DNA of 64,000 bases, from NCBI RefSeq assembly GCF_013416525.1, contig NZ_JACCEM010000011.1, positions 80,493 through 144,492 on the forward strand. The letters run 5' to 3'. The notes under the pieces are model-generated. The model saw only the letters and a list, made by a program, of their open reading frames with translations. It had not been told where the DNA came from and made no database searches. This stretch comes from Parapusillimonas granuli. Lineage in GTDB: Bacteria > Pseudomonadota > Gammaproteobacteria > Burkholderiales > Burkholderiaceae_B. Of this stretch, positions 7,650 through 16,402 are shown one piece after another. Position 1 is the stretch's first letter. Each line of letters begins with the position of its first letter. A program made the translations under genes and the position numbers.

Positions 7650-10596
7650 ACACTCCGCGTCGCAAGACGCGCACGGCGGCCTGCATGCCTTGCTGCGAGC
7701 CGCCGGCAAAGCATGCGTGGTCGGCGGCAATCAATCCTTCCTGCTGAATGCGGCGGACGAATGCTGGTGGCTCGAGCGCGGCCGCATCGAGCTGTTCATC
7801 ACCGAAATCGGCAAGGACGGCGCCCATGGCGCCCGGCGGCATCTGGCGTCCGTCGGGCCCGACACGCTGCTGTTCGGGCTGGATCATCCCGAATGGACCC
7901 GCGCCGGGCTGGGCCTGCTGGCGGTGCCGCACGCGGATACCCGCATTCATCGCCTGTCTTGCGGCGCCCTGCGCGATTTCTGCGCCCGGGTCGATGGGCC
8001 GGACGAGCTCGCCCCGCCCATCGACCGGTGGATAAGCGCATTGACCGAAGGCCTGGCGCGCTGGGCCTCGCCCAGCCCCCTCATCCACCAGTCCATCCAC
8101 GCCGGCGAAGCCTGCACCATACCCGCCCACACCCGCAGCAGCAGCGCGCTCGGCGTGATCTGGCTGGATCTGCCCCGGGATGCCGTATGGTTCCTGGGAA
8201 CGCAGGATCTCCCGCCGGGCCCCGGCGCTTGCCTGTTCCCGCTGGCTCCCTCGGCCTGGATCCAGAGTTCGGCGGACCTGGCCGTCGCCGCGAAAAACAC
8301 GGCCCAGATCGCCGCGGACGGCGAACTGTGGGCCGGCCTGCAAGCCCTGCATGACGTCCTGCCCGGCGCGCTCGCGCTGAACCTGCGCCTGTCCGACGTC
8401 GATGAATACAACCGCCTGCATTTGCGGCGCCAGGCCGGCGACAGCGACTGGACCCGCAGCCTGCGGCAGCTGCGCGGGGTACTGGACGGCGGCGTCCCGG
8501 AACGCGACCACGCCGATCATGGGCTGCCCGCGCTGATCCAGGCCATGCGATGGATCGGCCGCCATGAAGGCTTCGACATACGCCTGCCGGCGCAGCGCAT
8601 GCGCGGCGACGAGGGCAGGGCGCCCACGCTGCGCGACATCGTCCAGGCCAGCGGCCTGCGCATGCGCGTCGTCAGGCTGCGCGCCGGCCCGGCGGCCGAA
8701 CCGGCTTCGGCCCTGCTTTGCCGTGCGCGCGACGACGGCCGGCCCATGGCGCTCATACCCAGGACGGGAAAAAGCGTCATGGTGGCGGACCCCACCGGCG
8801 GGCGGACATGGTCCGGACCCGAGGCGATGGAAATGATCGATTCGCACGCCATGGCGTTCACCGCGCCGCTGCCCGCGGCCCCGCAGGGCTGGGCGCCGCT
8901 GCTGCGGCGCGTGGCGGCGCGATCGCGCGGCGACCTGCTGACGCTGGCCGCGGCCGCCCTGTTCGCCGGCATCCTCGGCCTGGCCGCGCCCATCATGCTG
9001 GCATACCTGATCGACGCCGTGCTTCCCGAACAGGATCATGGCCGGCTGCTGCATGCCGGCATCGCCCTGGGCCTGGCGGGCGTGGCCGGCTTCATCATGG
9101 CGTTCGTCGGCTCGGTCGCTTTCAGCCGCATCCGGGGCCGAGGCGGCCCCATGATGCAGTCCGCCATCGTCGACCGACTGCTGCGCCTGCCCGTGCGCTT
9201 TTTCCGCGAATATTCCGCGGGCGACCTGGCGCTGCGGGCGAGCGCCGTCAACCACCTCGAACAATCCCTGTCCGGAGCGGTGGCCCAGGCCGCCCTCAGC
9301 GGCGCTTTCGCCGCGTTCAGCCTGGCCTTGCTGCTGTATTACGACTTGCGCGCCGGCGCCTGGGCCGCGGCGGCCGCCCTGGCCTACGCCGGCCTCGCCC
9401 TCCTGCTCGGGCGCGCGCTGGCGCACCGGGAAAAAGCGCTGGCGGAATACGGCGGGAAGCTGCAGGGCCTGGGGCTGCAGCTGATCAACGGCATCGACAA
9501 AATCCGTTTGTCGGCCTCGGAGATATGGGCCTTCGGAAAATGGGCGCGGCTCTTTTCCGCCGCGCAGCGGCAGCAGCTGGCCGCCACGCGCTACGACAGC
9601 CTGCAGGCATTGCTGAACGGGTTCTACGGCCTCGCCGTCCTGGCGCTGCTTTTCACGCTGCTGGGCGCGTCCATCGACGCGGGTGGGCCGCAAGCCATGA
9701 CCATAGGCGCTTGCGCCGGCTTTCTCGTCGCCTTCGGCCACTTCAATGGCGGCATCCTGCAGATACTCGGGGCCATGCGCGAGCTGAGCGCCGTTCAGCC
9801 GCTGCTGCAAAGCGTCGCCCCCATTTTGCGGGCCGAAACCGAAGGCCGCGAAGGCAAGGAAGACCCGGGCGAGCTCTCCGGCGCCGTCGAGTTCAACCAT
9901 GTTTCGTTCCGCTACGGCAGCGACGGGCCGCCGGCGGTGGACGACGTATCGATCACGGCCCGGCCCGGCGAATTCATCGCCATCGTCGGGCCCTCGGGCT
10001 GCGGAAAGTCGACGCTCCTGCGGCTGCTGCTGGGCTTCGAGACGCCGGATTCCGGCGGCATACTGCTGGACGGGCAAGACCTGCGGGAACTGGACATCGT
10101 GGCGGTGCGGCGGCAAATGGGCGTGGTCATGCAGAACAGCAAGCCCCTGTCGGGCACGCTGTTCGACAACATTGCCGGCATGACGGGAGCCTCCATGCAA
10201 GAAGCCTGGGACGCCGCGCACCGGGCCGGCCTGGGGGAAGACATCGACCGCATGCCCATGGGCATGCACACGGCCGTCTCGCACGGCGCCGACACCCTGT
10301 CGGGCGGTCAGAGCCAAAGGCTGATGATTGCAAGAGCCATCGTCTCCAAGCCGCGCATCCTGATGCTCGACGAGGCCACCAGCGCGCTGGACAACCAGAC
10401 GCAGGCCGCCATCACCGAGCATCTGGACAGGCTCTCGGTCACGCGCATCGTGGTGGCCCACAGGCTGAGCACGGTGCTCAAAGCCAACCGCATCTATGTC
10501 ATGGACGCGGGACGGATCGTGGAAACCGGCAGCTACGACGAACTCATGCGGGCCGGCGGCCTTTTCGCGCGGCTAGCCCAGGCGCAGCTGGCTTGA
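7630..10596 (+). CDS. NHLM ABC transporter, second ATPase/permease subunit
   Basis: Large ABC subunit of 988 residues, partner of the C39 transporter. About 420 N-terminal residues precede the permease: a cyclic-nucleotide-like beta barrel (about 20-130) and a degenerate C39-like region (about 290-420) with no catalytic Cys. The membrane domain is at about 425-720. The ATPase has Walker A GPSGCGKST (about 785), signature LSGGQSQRLMIARAI (about 890) and LMLDEATSALD (about 910). The start is a GTG at 7630 inside the end of the previous gene; no ATG exists near the expected N-terminus. Members of this family always pair with the C39 transporter; the role of the long N-terminus is unknown. It ends the operon, 10 bp from a convergent gene. 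Confidence 0.9.
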   Translation: MDSSNIEHSASQDAHGGLHALLRAAGKACVVGGNQSFLLNAADECWWLERGRIELFITEIGKDGAHGARRHLASVGPDTLLFGLDHPEWTRAGLGLLAVPHADTRIHRLSCGALRDFCARVDGPDELAPPIDRWISALTEGLARWASPSPLIHQSIHAGEACTIPAHTRSSSALGVIWLDLPRDAVWFLGTQDLPPGPGACLFPLAPSAWIQSSADLAVAAKNTAQIAADGELWAGLQALHDVLPGALALNLRLSDVDEYNRLHLRRQAGDSDWTRSLRQLRGVLDGGVPERDHADHGLPALIQAMRWIGRHEGFDIRLPAQRMRGDEGRAPTLRDIVQASGLRMRVVRLRAGPAAEPASALLCRARDDGRPMALIPRTGKSVMVADPTGGRTWSGPEAMEMIDSHAMAFTAPLPAAPQGWAPLLRRVAARSRGDLLTLAAAALFAGILGLAAPIMLAYLIDAVLPEQDHGRLLHAGIALGLAGVAGFIMAFVGSVAFSRIRGRGGPMMQSAIVDRLLRLPVRFFREYSAGDLALRASAVNHLEQSLSGAVAQAALSGAFAAFSLALLLYYDLRAGAWAAAAALAYAGLALLLGRALAHREKALAEYGGKLQGLGLQLINGIDKIRLSASEIWAFGKWARLFSAAQRQQLAATRYDSLQALLNGFYGLAVLALLFTLLGASIDAGGPQAMTIGACAGFLVAFGHFNGGILQILGAMRELSAVQPLLQSVAPILRAETEGREGKEDPGELSGAVEFNHVSFRYGSDGPPAVDDVSITARPGEFIAIVGPSGCGKSTLLRLLLGFETPDSGGILLDGQDLRELDIVAVRRQMGVVMQNSKPLSGTLFDNIAGMTGASMQEAWDAAHRAGLGEDIDRMPMGMHTAVSHGADTLSGGQSQRLMIARAIVSKPRILMLDEATSALDNQTQAAITEHLDRLSVTRIVVAHRLSTVLKANRIYVMDAGRIVETGSYDELMRAGGLFARLAQAQLA

Positions 10597-10605
10597 GGCG
10601 GTACG

Positions 10606-10848
10606 CTAAGGTTCTTGATTGGCCGGTTTGTCTTCGTCGGGATTGCGGTCGTCCTCCATGCCGGCGACCTCGAGCAGGAAGTCGGACACCGCCTGCCGGT
10701 CGACCTCCAGTCCCTTGAGTTCGGCGAACGCAGCCAGCATGCCGCAGGCAAGCTTCATGCTGCCCACGCCCAGCAAGGTCTGCGCCACGCTGGGGTCGTC
10801 ATCGAGCAGGTTTTCGAGTTCATTGAACATCGCCGCCTTGGTGCGCAT
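10606..10848 (-). CDS. Small acidic protein of unknown function
   Basis: I do not recognise this 80-residue product. It is acidic and helical in character, beginning MFNELENLLDDDPSV at an internal ATG (10830) that may be the true start, and ends in a charged tail rich in Asp, Glu and Pro. There is no signal peptide and no membrane segment. It lies between the end of the peptide export operon (convergent, 10 bp) and a tRNA gene (divergent). Codon use matches the high-GC neighbours, which favours a real gene over a chance frame. A link to the export locus is possible but rests on position only. Confidence 0.5.
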   Translation of the reverse strand: MRTKAAMFNELENLLDDDPSVAQTLLGVGSMKLACGMLAAFAELKGLEVDRQAVSDFLLEVAGMEDDRNPDEDKPANQEP

Positions 10849-10990
10849 GATTCCCCCCGATGCCTGGATTTTTGCAAAGAGTATAGCGGCGCGCCCGCCG
10901 CGCGCCCATGAGCCATATCGCCTGCTCCAAGCGGCCGATGCGCCGGCCGGAAACGGCTTGCCAGGCCCATTCCCACAACAAAAAATATTG

Positions 10991-10999
10991 TGCTATAGT
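10991..10999 (+). promoter_or_regulatory. Putative extended -10 promoter element of the tRNA gene
   Basis: TGCTATAGT matches an extended -10 (TGn-TATAGT) in a local A/T-rich patch about 100 bp before the tRNA. No good -35 box is seen at 17 bp, so the call depends on the extended -10. Confidence 0.4.
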
Positions 11000-11096
11000 T
11001 ACGGTCTTCGCGTTACGGCAAATACGCCGCAAGCGAAGTTGCAGTCAAATGCTAAGGGTTTTTGAAGCTTTGAAAAGCTTCGAACATGCCGTTAGT

Positions 11097-11175
<79 letters not shown>

Positions 11176-11183
11176 ACAAAACC

Positions 11184-11224
11184 AAGGGCTTACAGATTTC
11201 GGTCTGTAAGCCCTTGTTCTTTTT
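11184..11224 (+). terminator. Rho-independent terminator of tRNA-Pro
   Basis: Perfect 13-bp stem (AAGGGCTTACAGA with TCTGTAAGCCCTT) around a 6-nt loop (TTTCGG), followed by GTTCTTTTT. It lies 8 bp after the tRNA CCA. Confidence 0.93.
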
Positions 11225-11747
11225 GACGAGCTCATTCGTCCTTCATCTTGCTGGCTGCGAAAAATGCAGCCTTCGTCGCTGCGCGCCCTTCATCTCGCCG
11301 TTCATCCACAGTGAGCCCCAATTGCTCAACGGCCGCCTCTCGCCCTTGAAAAGCCCATTCCGTACGGATGCGATCGCGCTCTTGCAGCTCAAGCGCCTGA
11401 GTTGATGCTTAATCCATGAAAACAACAAAAAAAACTCACTTTTCTCCTTAAATCCTGCATGCAGCAATTGCCTACAAACTCAGAAATTACTAGGGATTTC
11501 ACCAATAGCACATGTTTGGCAAAAATCTAAATTTCTCCTTTTGTTTATAAAGTTTTTCATTGAAAATCAATAAATTATGAGCTGATAATTTTTCAATGAA
11601 AAACTCGTTTGGCTTCATTGTGACAAGTTTGTACGCTGTAAATTCGCAAAAAATACCTAGACCTTAACAAATATCATTGCATACAATACGGAATACAAAA
11701 ATACATACCAAGAGTGCTCTTCTCATCACTGAAAGCACTGCAAATCC
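11225..11747. other. AT-rich intergenic gap without a recognisable gene
   Basis: About 520 bp between the tRNA terminator and the catabolic cluster. From about 11440 to 11710 the base composition drops sharply to A/T-rich, unlike anything else in the window. Short frames here show no protein-like sequence. It contains the 16-bp inverted repeat described separately. The change of composition just downstream of a tRNA gene is typical of the edge of acquired DNA, but I see no integrase and no copy of the tRNA end at the far side of the cluster. Confidence 0.7.
11551..11605. repeat. Perfect 16-bp inverted repeat in the AT-rich gap
   Basis: AGTTTTTCATTGAAAA (11551-11566) is exactly repeated in reverse complement at 11590-11605, with a 23-nt spacer. 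It sits about 154 bp before the first catabolic gene. No T-run follows the second arm and no convergent gene end is close, so a simple terminator is unlikely. An operator, a mobile-element remnant end or a stem in a 5' leader are options. Confidence 0.8.
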
Positions 11748-11758
11748 GGAGGCTTCTC

Positions 11759-12931
11759 TTGCCACTATACGAATACCAAAGCCGACTGCGTGCGCAATTG
11801 TCCGACATGCTTGCTTTGCTCGAACGGATCGTAAACATCGACAGCGGGTCATATGACGCCGAAGGTGTCAATGCGGTGGCCGCAGTCTTCGCGCAGCGCC
11901 TGGCTGAACAAGGTTTCGCACTGCGCCGACGAAACGTCGATGGCCGGGGCGACATGCTCATCGCCGAACGCCGCGATGGAGGCACGGGACGCTTGCTGAT
12001 TCTCGGTCACCTGGACACGGTCTGGCCAAAAGGAACGGCCAAGGAATGGCCTTTCGAAATGATCGGGGAAGAGATAGCCACTGGCCCGGGCGTCGGCGAC
12101 ATGAAGGGCGGTCTCGTCATGGCGCTGCACGCACTGCGGACGCTGACGGAACTTGGCGGCACGCCGCTTGAAAGCGTCAAATGGGTTTTTGTGCCCGACG
12201 AAGAACTCGGCAGCGTGGGCAGCCGCAGCCTGATCGAAGAAGAAGCCGCCGACGCTGATGTGGTGCTGGTTCTGGAACCCGGCCGTGCGGGCGGCGGCAT
12301 CGTCACCGCGCGCGGGGCCTTGGGCGCTTATTTTCTCCATGCGACGGGCTGCAGCGCCCACTGCGCCAGCAATTATCACAAAGGGGTAAGCGCGCTTCGA
12401 GAACTGGCGTTGAAAGTGGCGCCGCTGGACGGGCTCTCGCAGCCTGAAGCGGGCATGGTGGTGAACGTGGGAGTGCTCCAGGGCGGTTCCGCCCGGCAAG
12501 TGGTACCCGGCGAAGCCCACATGGCCATCGATTTGCGCGCACGCACGCAAACCCAAGCAGAGCAGCTACAGGCAGCCATTGAGCGAATCGCCCGGGACCG
12601 CAAGGACGAGCGGGTCCGCGTTGTACTCAGCGGCCAGCTTACCCGGCCGGCATTTTCTTCCGATCTGAATCGCGAATTGATGCAGGCTGCCCAGACTGTC
12701 GCCGACGCATTATCGGTGAAAGTATTTGAATTTCCTCCCACCGGCGGCGGCTCCGATGGAAACTTCACCGCTGCCATGGGCATACCGACGCTCGACGGGC
12801 TTGGCCCCGTCTGCCACGACATTTGCAGCCGCCAGGAGACCATCGAGGTGCAGAGCCTGGTGGACCGCGGCGCACTCCTGTGCGGCCTGATCGAACGCAT
12901 TCCCTCACTTCTCAATTCTTCGAAAGGTTGA
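11759..12931 (+). CDS. M20 family metallohydrolase (carboxypeptidase G2-like) with altered metal ligand
   Basis: Predicted two-zinc amidohydrolase/peptidase, 390 residues. Ligand and catalytic motifs from the TTG start: LGHLDTVWP (His84), GVGDMKGG (bridging Asp114), PDEELGS (base Glu148, ligand Glu149) and GGGSDGN. The segment where CPG2-type enzymes have their last metal His (H-S-x-x-E after DGLG) reads DGLGPVCHDICSRQE, so the expected His is Cys356 and a His stands three residues earlier. I choose the TTG at 11759 because GGAGG (11748-11752) sits 6 bases before it; the frame also has an upstream GTG (11714) without such a site. It is the first gene of a catabolic cluster; the next gene follows after 4 bp. 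Confidence 0.88.
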   Translation: MPLYEYQSRLRAQLSDMLALLERIVNIDSGSYDAEGVNAVAAVFAQRLAEQGFALRRRNVDGRGDMLIAERRDGGTGRLLILGHLDTVWPKGTAKEWPFEMIGEEIATGPGVGDMKGGLVMALHALRTLTELGGTPLESVKWVFVPDEELGSVGSRSLIEEEAADADVVLVLEPGRAGGGIVTARGALGAYFLHATGCSAHCASNYHKGVSALRELALKVAPLDGLSQPEAGMVVNVGVLQGGSARQVVPGEAHMAIDLRARTQTQAEQLQAAIERIARDRKDERVRVVLSGQLTRPAFSSDLNRELMQAAQTVADALSVKVFEFPPTGGGSDGNFTAAMGIPTLDGLGPVCHDICSRQETIEVQSLVDRGALLCGLIERIPSLLNSSKG

Positions 12932-12935
12932 AACC

Positions 12936-14378
12936 ATGGCACTGATGAACGGCCAGCAGTATCGCGAATCCCTCAAGGACGGACGCCAAGTATTCATAGG
13001 CGGCAAACAAGTGGACGACGTCACGACCCACCCTGCAATCCGCCCCATGATCGACACCATGGCCAAGCTCTATGATCTTCAGCATGACGAGCGCTATAGG
13101 GATATATTCGGGTTCGTGAATGAAGACGGAGAGCTCTGTAGCCGCGTCTACAAATCGCCGGACACCATTGAAGACCTGCGCAATCGGCGCGAAATGACCG
13201 CCGCGATCCTCAACGAGGTAAGCCCGGTAATTGACCGCTTCGGCGACGAAACCGTCACCCCTCTGTTTGTGATGCAGGACCGCAAGGCGCTGCTCGACAA
13301 ATACGACACACGCTATCATCAGAATGCCGTCAATTGGCTAAAGAAACTGCAACGCAACAACTGGTTCCTGACCTCGGGCAACACGGATCCCAAAGGCGAT
13401 CGCAGCAAGCAGCCGTTCCAGCAGGATGACCCCGACCTGTTTACCCGTGTCGTGGAAGAACGGGAAGACGGCATTGTGATCCGTGGCGCGAAATTCGAAA
13501 CCGGCGCATGTTATGCACATGCGGCTTTCGTCAAACCAACGGTCGGGGCCTGGGTGCCCGAGAACACCGACTATGCCGTGGCCTGCATCGTCCCGCTGAA
13601 TTCACCCAATCTGCGCCACATCTGCCGCGCACCCCACTTCGAAACACCCAATGGGTTCGACAGGCCCTTGTCTTCGCGGTTCGATGAACTGGACACGCTC
13701 ATCGTATTCGACGATGTATTCGTGCCTTGGGAAAACGTCATCTTTTCACGCAAGCCGGAATTGGCGGCGCTCATTCGCCAGGACCTGCATAATTGGGCGG
13801 CACAGGGCTTCCTGAATCGCTCCTATGCCAAGGCGGACATACTGGTGGGCGCCGCGCTCTTGATCACCGAGCACACCGGGCTGGCCAATGTTCCCCCGAT
13901 CCGCGAAAAGATCTCTAAGCTGATGGGGTATCGCGAAACCATCCGTGCCTTCATCTTCGCTTCGGAATCGGAATATCAGGTCAGCGAGAGCGGAATGGTA
14001 GTTCCCAATCTATCTATCCAGAACGCCGGCCGCGTCTATGCCTCGAGCCATTTCTACGAGATGGCGCAGATACTGCGTGACCTTGCCGGTGGAACCGCGG
14101 TCATGCAGCCGGACGAAGCAATGCTCGACAGCCCGCTGACCGGACCCGACGTGCAGAAGTATTTCCGGATCGGAAAGGTGTCCGCGGCCGAGCGCCTGAA
14201 AGTCCTCAACCTGGCAGCGGAGTTGACGGCGACCAGCTTCGGCGGCCGCATGTGTGCGTATGCGATGTTCGCCGAAAGTCCTCCATCGGTGCAAGCCATG
14301 TCCCTGTACAACAGTTTTGACCGCAAGAGCTCGATGGCTCGCGCGGCGAAACTCGCCGGGGTGGCGCTGCCTGCCTAA
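12936..14378 (+). CDS. HpaB-family flavin-dependent monooxygenase
   Basis: Large oxygenase component (480 residues) of a two-component FADH2-dependent monooxygenase, of the family with 4-hydroxyphenylacetate 3-hydroxylase and pyrrole-2-carboxylate monooxygenase. The acyl-CoA-dehydrogenase-like fold is evident from GDRSKQP with DPDLFTRVVEE and GIVIRGAKFETGA, then the FDDVFVPWENV segment and a helical C-terminus with GGRMCAYAMFAESPP. The cluster supplies the matching flavin reductase at 17258. Family members mostly hydroxylate phenols, but no ring-cleavage dioxygenase is present here, so the substrate may not be a simple phenol. It starts 4 bp after the M20 gene. Confidence 0.9.
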   Translation: MALMNGQQYRESLKDGRQVFIGGKQVDDVTTHPAIRPMIDTMAKLYDLQHDERYRDIFGFVNEDGELCSRVYKSPDTIEDLRNRREMTAAILNEVSPVIDRFGDETVTPLFVMQDRKALLDKYDTRYHQNAVNWLKKLQRNNWFLTSGNTDPKGDRSKQPFQQDDPDLFTRVVEEREDGIVIRGAKFETGACYAHAAFVKPTVGAWVPENTDYAVACIVPLNSPNLRHICRAPHFETPNGFDRPLSSRFDELDTLIVFDDVFVPWENVIFSRKPELAALIRQDLHNWAAQGFLNRSYAKADILVGAALLITEHTGLANVPPIREKISKLMGYRETIRAFIFASESEYQVSESGMVVPNLSIQNAGRVYASSHFYEMAQILRDLAGGTAVMQPDEAMLDSPLTGPDVQKYFRIGKVSAAERLKVLNLAAELTATSFGGRMCAYAMFAESPPSVQAMSLYNSFDRKSSMARAAKLAGVALPA

Positions 14379-14392
14379 TTGGAGCTGACCGT

Positions 14393-15505
14393 ATGTCCAG
14401 TTTGAAAAGCGGCCCGCAAGGCGTGGGCCTGGAAATCCGTCATATCCATAAACATTATGGTGCTTTCCATGCGTTGAAAGACATTCACCTCAACGTTCCA
14501 CCCGGTGCCCTGCTGACGCTGCTGGGCCCCAGTGGGTGCGGCAAGTCTACGCTGCTGCGCATCATCGCCGGCTTCATCGGCGCCAGCGAAGGCAGCATTC
14601 TGCTCGACGGCGTGGATGTCGCGGCGGTGCCGCCTTTTCAGCGCCAAACCGCCATGGTCTTCCAGAACTATGCGCTCTTTCCGCACATGACTGTGGCCGA
14701 GAACGTGATGTTCGGCTTGAAGATGCGAAAAGTGCCCAAGGCACAGGCCAAGCAAAGAGCCATGGAAGCGCTCGAGATGGTCAAGCTGTCGCATCTGGCC
14801 GATCGCGTGCCCGCGCAGCTTTCCGGCGGCCAACAGCAGCGGGCCGCATTGGCTCGCGCTCTGGTGACCGACCCCAAGGTGCTTCTGCTCGACGAACCCT
14901 TCGGAGCGCTCGACAAGAATCTGCGCGAAGAGATGCAGGTCGAATTGCGCAAGCTGCAGGAGAGCGTCGGTGTGACGACGGTTTGCGTGACGCACGACCA
15001 GCAGGAAGCCATGGTGATCTCGGACTATGTCGCCGTCATGAATCACGGTGTGCTCGAACAGTTCGGCACGCCGCTGGAAATTTATGACACGCCGAAATCA
15101 CACTTCGTGGCGACCTTCATCGGCAGCTCGAACATCCTGCAGGGTCGCGTTTCTTCGCATGACGACCGTGCATGCGAGGTTCAGCTGGCCGACGGCACGG
15201 CCGGCCGCATGTTGAGAAGGGGCGGTTTTTCCGCAGGGGCGGACGTGCGCATCGCAGTGCGCCCGAGCGCCATGCGCGCCATCGCGGCGGACGCCGTCCA
15301 GCAAGGCGACGACTCCATCATGCTCAAAGGCACTGTCGGATACTGCGTGAACCTCGGCAATGTCGTGAACTATGAAGTGGAAGTCCCCGGGTTCGGGACG
15401 GTCATGGTGGAACAGCCGCGCAGCCAGACCGATGCCTTATGGTCCCGCGGGCAGCCGGTTCATCTCGTGGCGCACATGGACGACTGCGTGATACTGGAGC
15501 GATGA
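14393..15505 (+). CDS. Pot-type ABC importer, ATP-binding protein
   Basis: ATPase (370 residues) of a spermidine/putrescine-type importer. It has Walker A GPSGCGKST (about 45-53), the Q-loop MVFQNYALFPHMTV, signature LSGGQQQRAALARAL (about 142), Walker B VLLLDEPFGALD (about 162) and switch His in VCVTHDQQEA. A TOBE domain fills the last 80 or so residues, as in PotA. It is followed by two permease genes and, at the cluster end, a solute receptor. Pot-type importers also carry opines, aminoethylphosphonate and other amines, so polyamine is not proven. Confidence 0.93.
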   Translation: MSSLKSGPQGVGLEIRHIHKHYGAFHALKDIHLNVPPGALLTLLGPSGCGKSTLLRIIAGFIGASEGSILLDGVDVAAVPPFQRQTAMVFQNYALFPHMTVAENVMFGLKMRKVPKAQAKQRAMEALEMVKLSHLADRVPAQLSGGQQQRAALARALVTDPKVLLLDEPFGALDKNLREEMQVELRKLQESVGVTTVCVTHDQQEAMVISDYVAVMNHGVLEQFGTPLEIYDTPKSHFVATFIGSSNILQGRVSSHDDRACEVQLADGTAGRMLRRGGFSAGADVRIAVRPSAMRAIAADAVQQGDDSIMLKGTVGYCVNLGNVVNYEVEVPGFGTVMVEQPRSQTDALWSRGQPVHLVAHMDDCVILER

Positions 15506-15508
15506 GCG

Positions 15509-16402
15509 ATGGCCCCTGCTAAAGACCCTCTTGTGCATCGCGCCTCGCCATGGAATCTGGCTCCGGCGTTTGTCGTCATGGGGCTGTTTTTCAGCGCCTA
15601 TGCGGTATTCCTCAACACCAGCTTTCTAGAAGCCATTCCAGGCACCGCACAGCTCGGCGACAAGATCACATTGGCCAACTACCAGCGCTACTTCACGTCG
15701 GCCACCGATCTCAATGTGCTTTGGGACACCTTATGGATTTCCACGAAGCTCATGATCGCTTCCTTCCTGCTGGGCTATCCAGTGGCGTACATCATCGTGC
15801 GAACACAATGCAGTGCGCTGCGAAACTTCCTGCTGGTCTCCATTGTGATGACCTTCCTGTCGGGATCGGTCACGCGCGCGTATGCCTGGCTGATCCTGCT
15901 CGGAAACAATGGCGCAGTCAACACCGTATTGATGAAACTTTCCGTAATCGCCGAGCCTTTGCAACTGGTCTACAACGAGCTCGGGGTGTTCATCGCCCTG
16001 CTCCATTTCATTCTGCCCTTTTTCGTGCTTACGATGATGGGGCCTCTGAAGAACATCAATCCGGCTTACGAAGAGGCGGCGATCAACCTGGGGGCATCGC
16101 GTCCGCAATCCTTCCTGCTCGTCACCCTGCCATTGTCCTTGCCGGGCATCATCTCCGCCAGTTCGCTGGCCTTTGCATTGGCCTTGAGTTCGTTCGTGTT
16201 CCCTTTGATTCTGGGCGGCGGACGTGTCCGGATGGTGGCCAATAGCATCTACGAGCACATATTCACAAGCTTCGATTTTCCATTTGCGGCCGCCACGGCA
16301 ACGATCTTCCTCATTGTGGCGCTGTTCTTCGTTTGGGCATTCGCAACCATGCAGCGCATGGTCGTGCGCCACCATCAGCCAGCAGGGATTCAGCATGCAT
16401 AA
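15509..16402 (+). CDS. Pot-type ABC importer permease 1 (PotB-like)
   Basis: Inner-membrane permease of 297 residues with about six hydrophobic segments. The EAA loop that contacts the ATPase is visible as YEEAAINLGASRPQSFLLVT followed by LPLSLPGI. It begins 3 bp after the ATPase stop and overlaps the second permease by 8 bp. Confidence 0.92.
   Translation: MAPAKDPLVHRASPWNLAPAFVVMGLFFSAYAVFLNTSFLEAIPGTAQLGDKITLANYQRYFTSATDLNVLWDTLWISTKLMIASFLLGYPVAYIIVRTQCSALRNFLLVSIVMTFLSGSVTRAYAWLILLGNNGAVNTVLMKLSVIAEPLQLVYNELGVFIALLHFILPFFVLTMMGPLKNINPAYEEAAINLGASRPQSFLLVTLPLSLPGIISASSLAFALALSSFVFPLILGGGRVRMVANSIYEHIFTSFDFPFAAATATIFLIVALFFVWAFATMQRMVVRHHQPAGIQHA

Noticed and set aside
11243..11467. 74-residue minus-strand frame in the AT-rich gap
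   Set aside because: No recognisable motif or ribosome site; it crosses the composition change and looks random.
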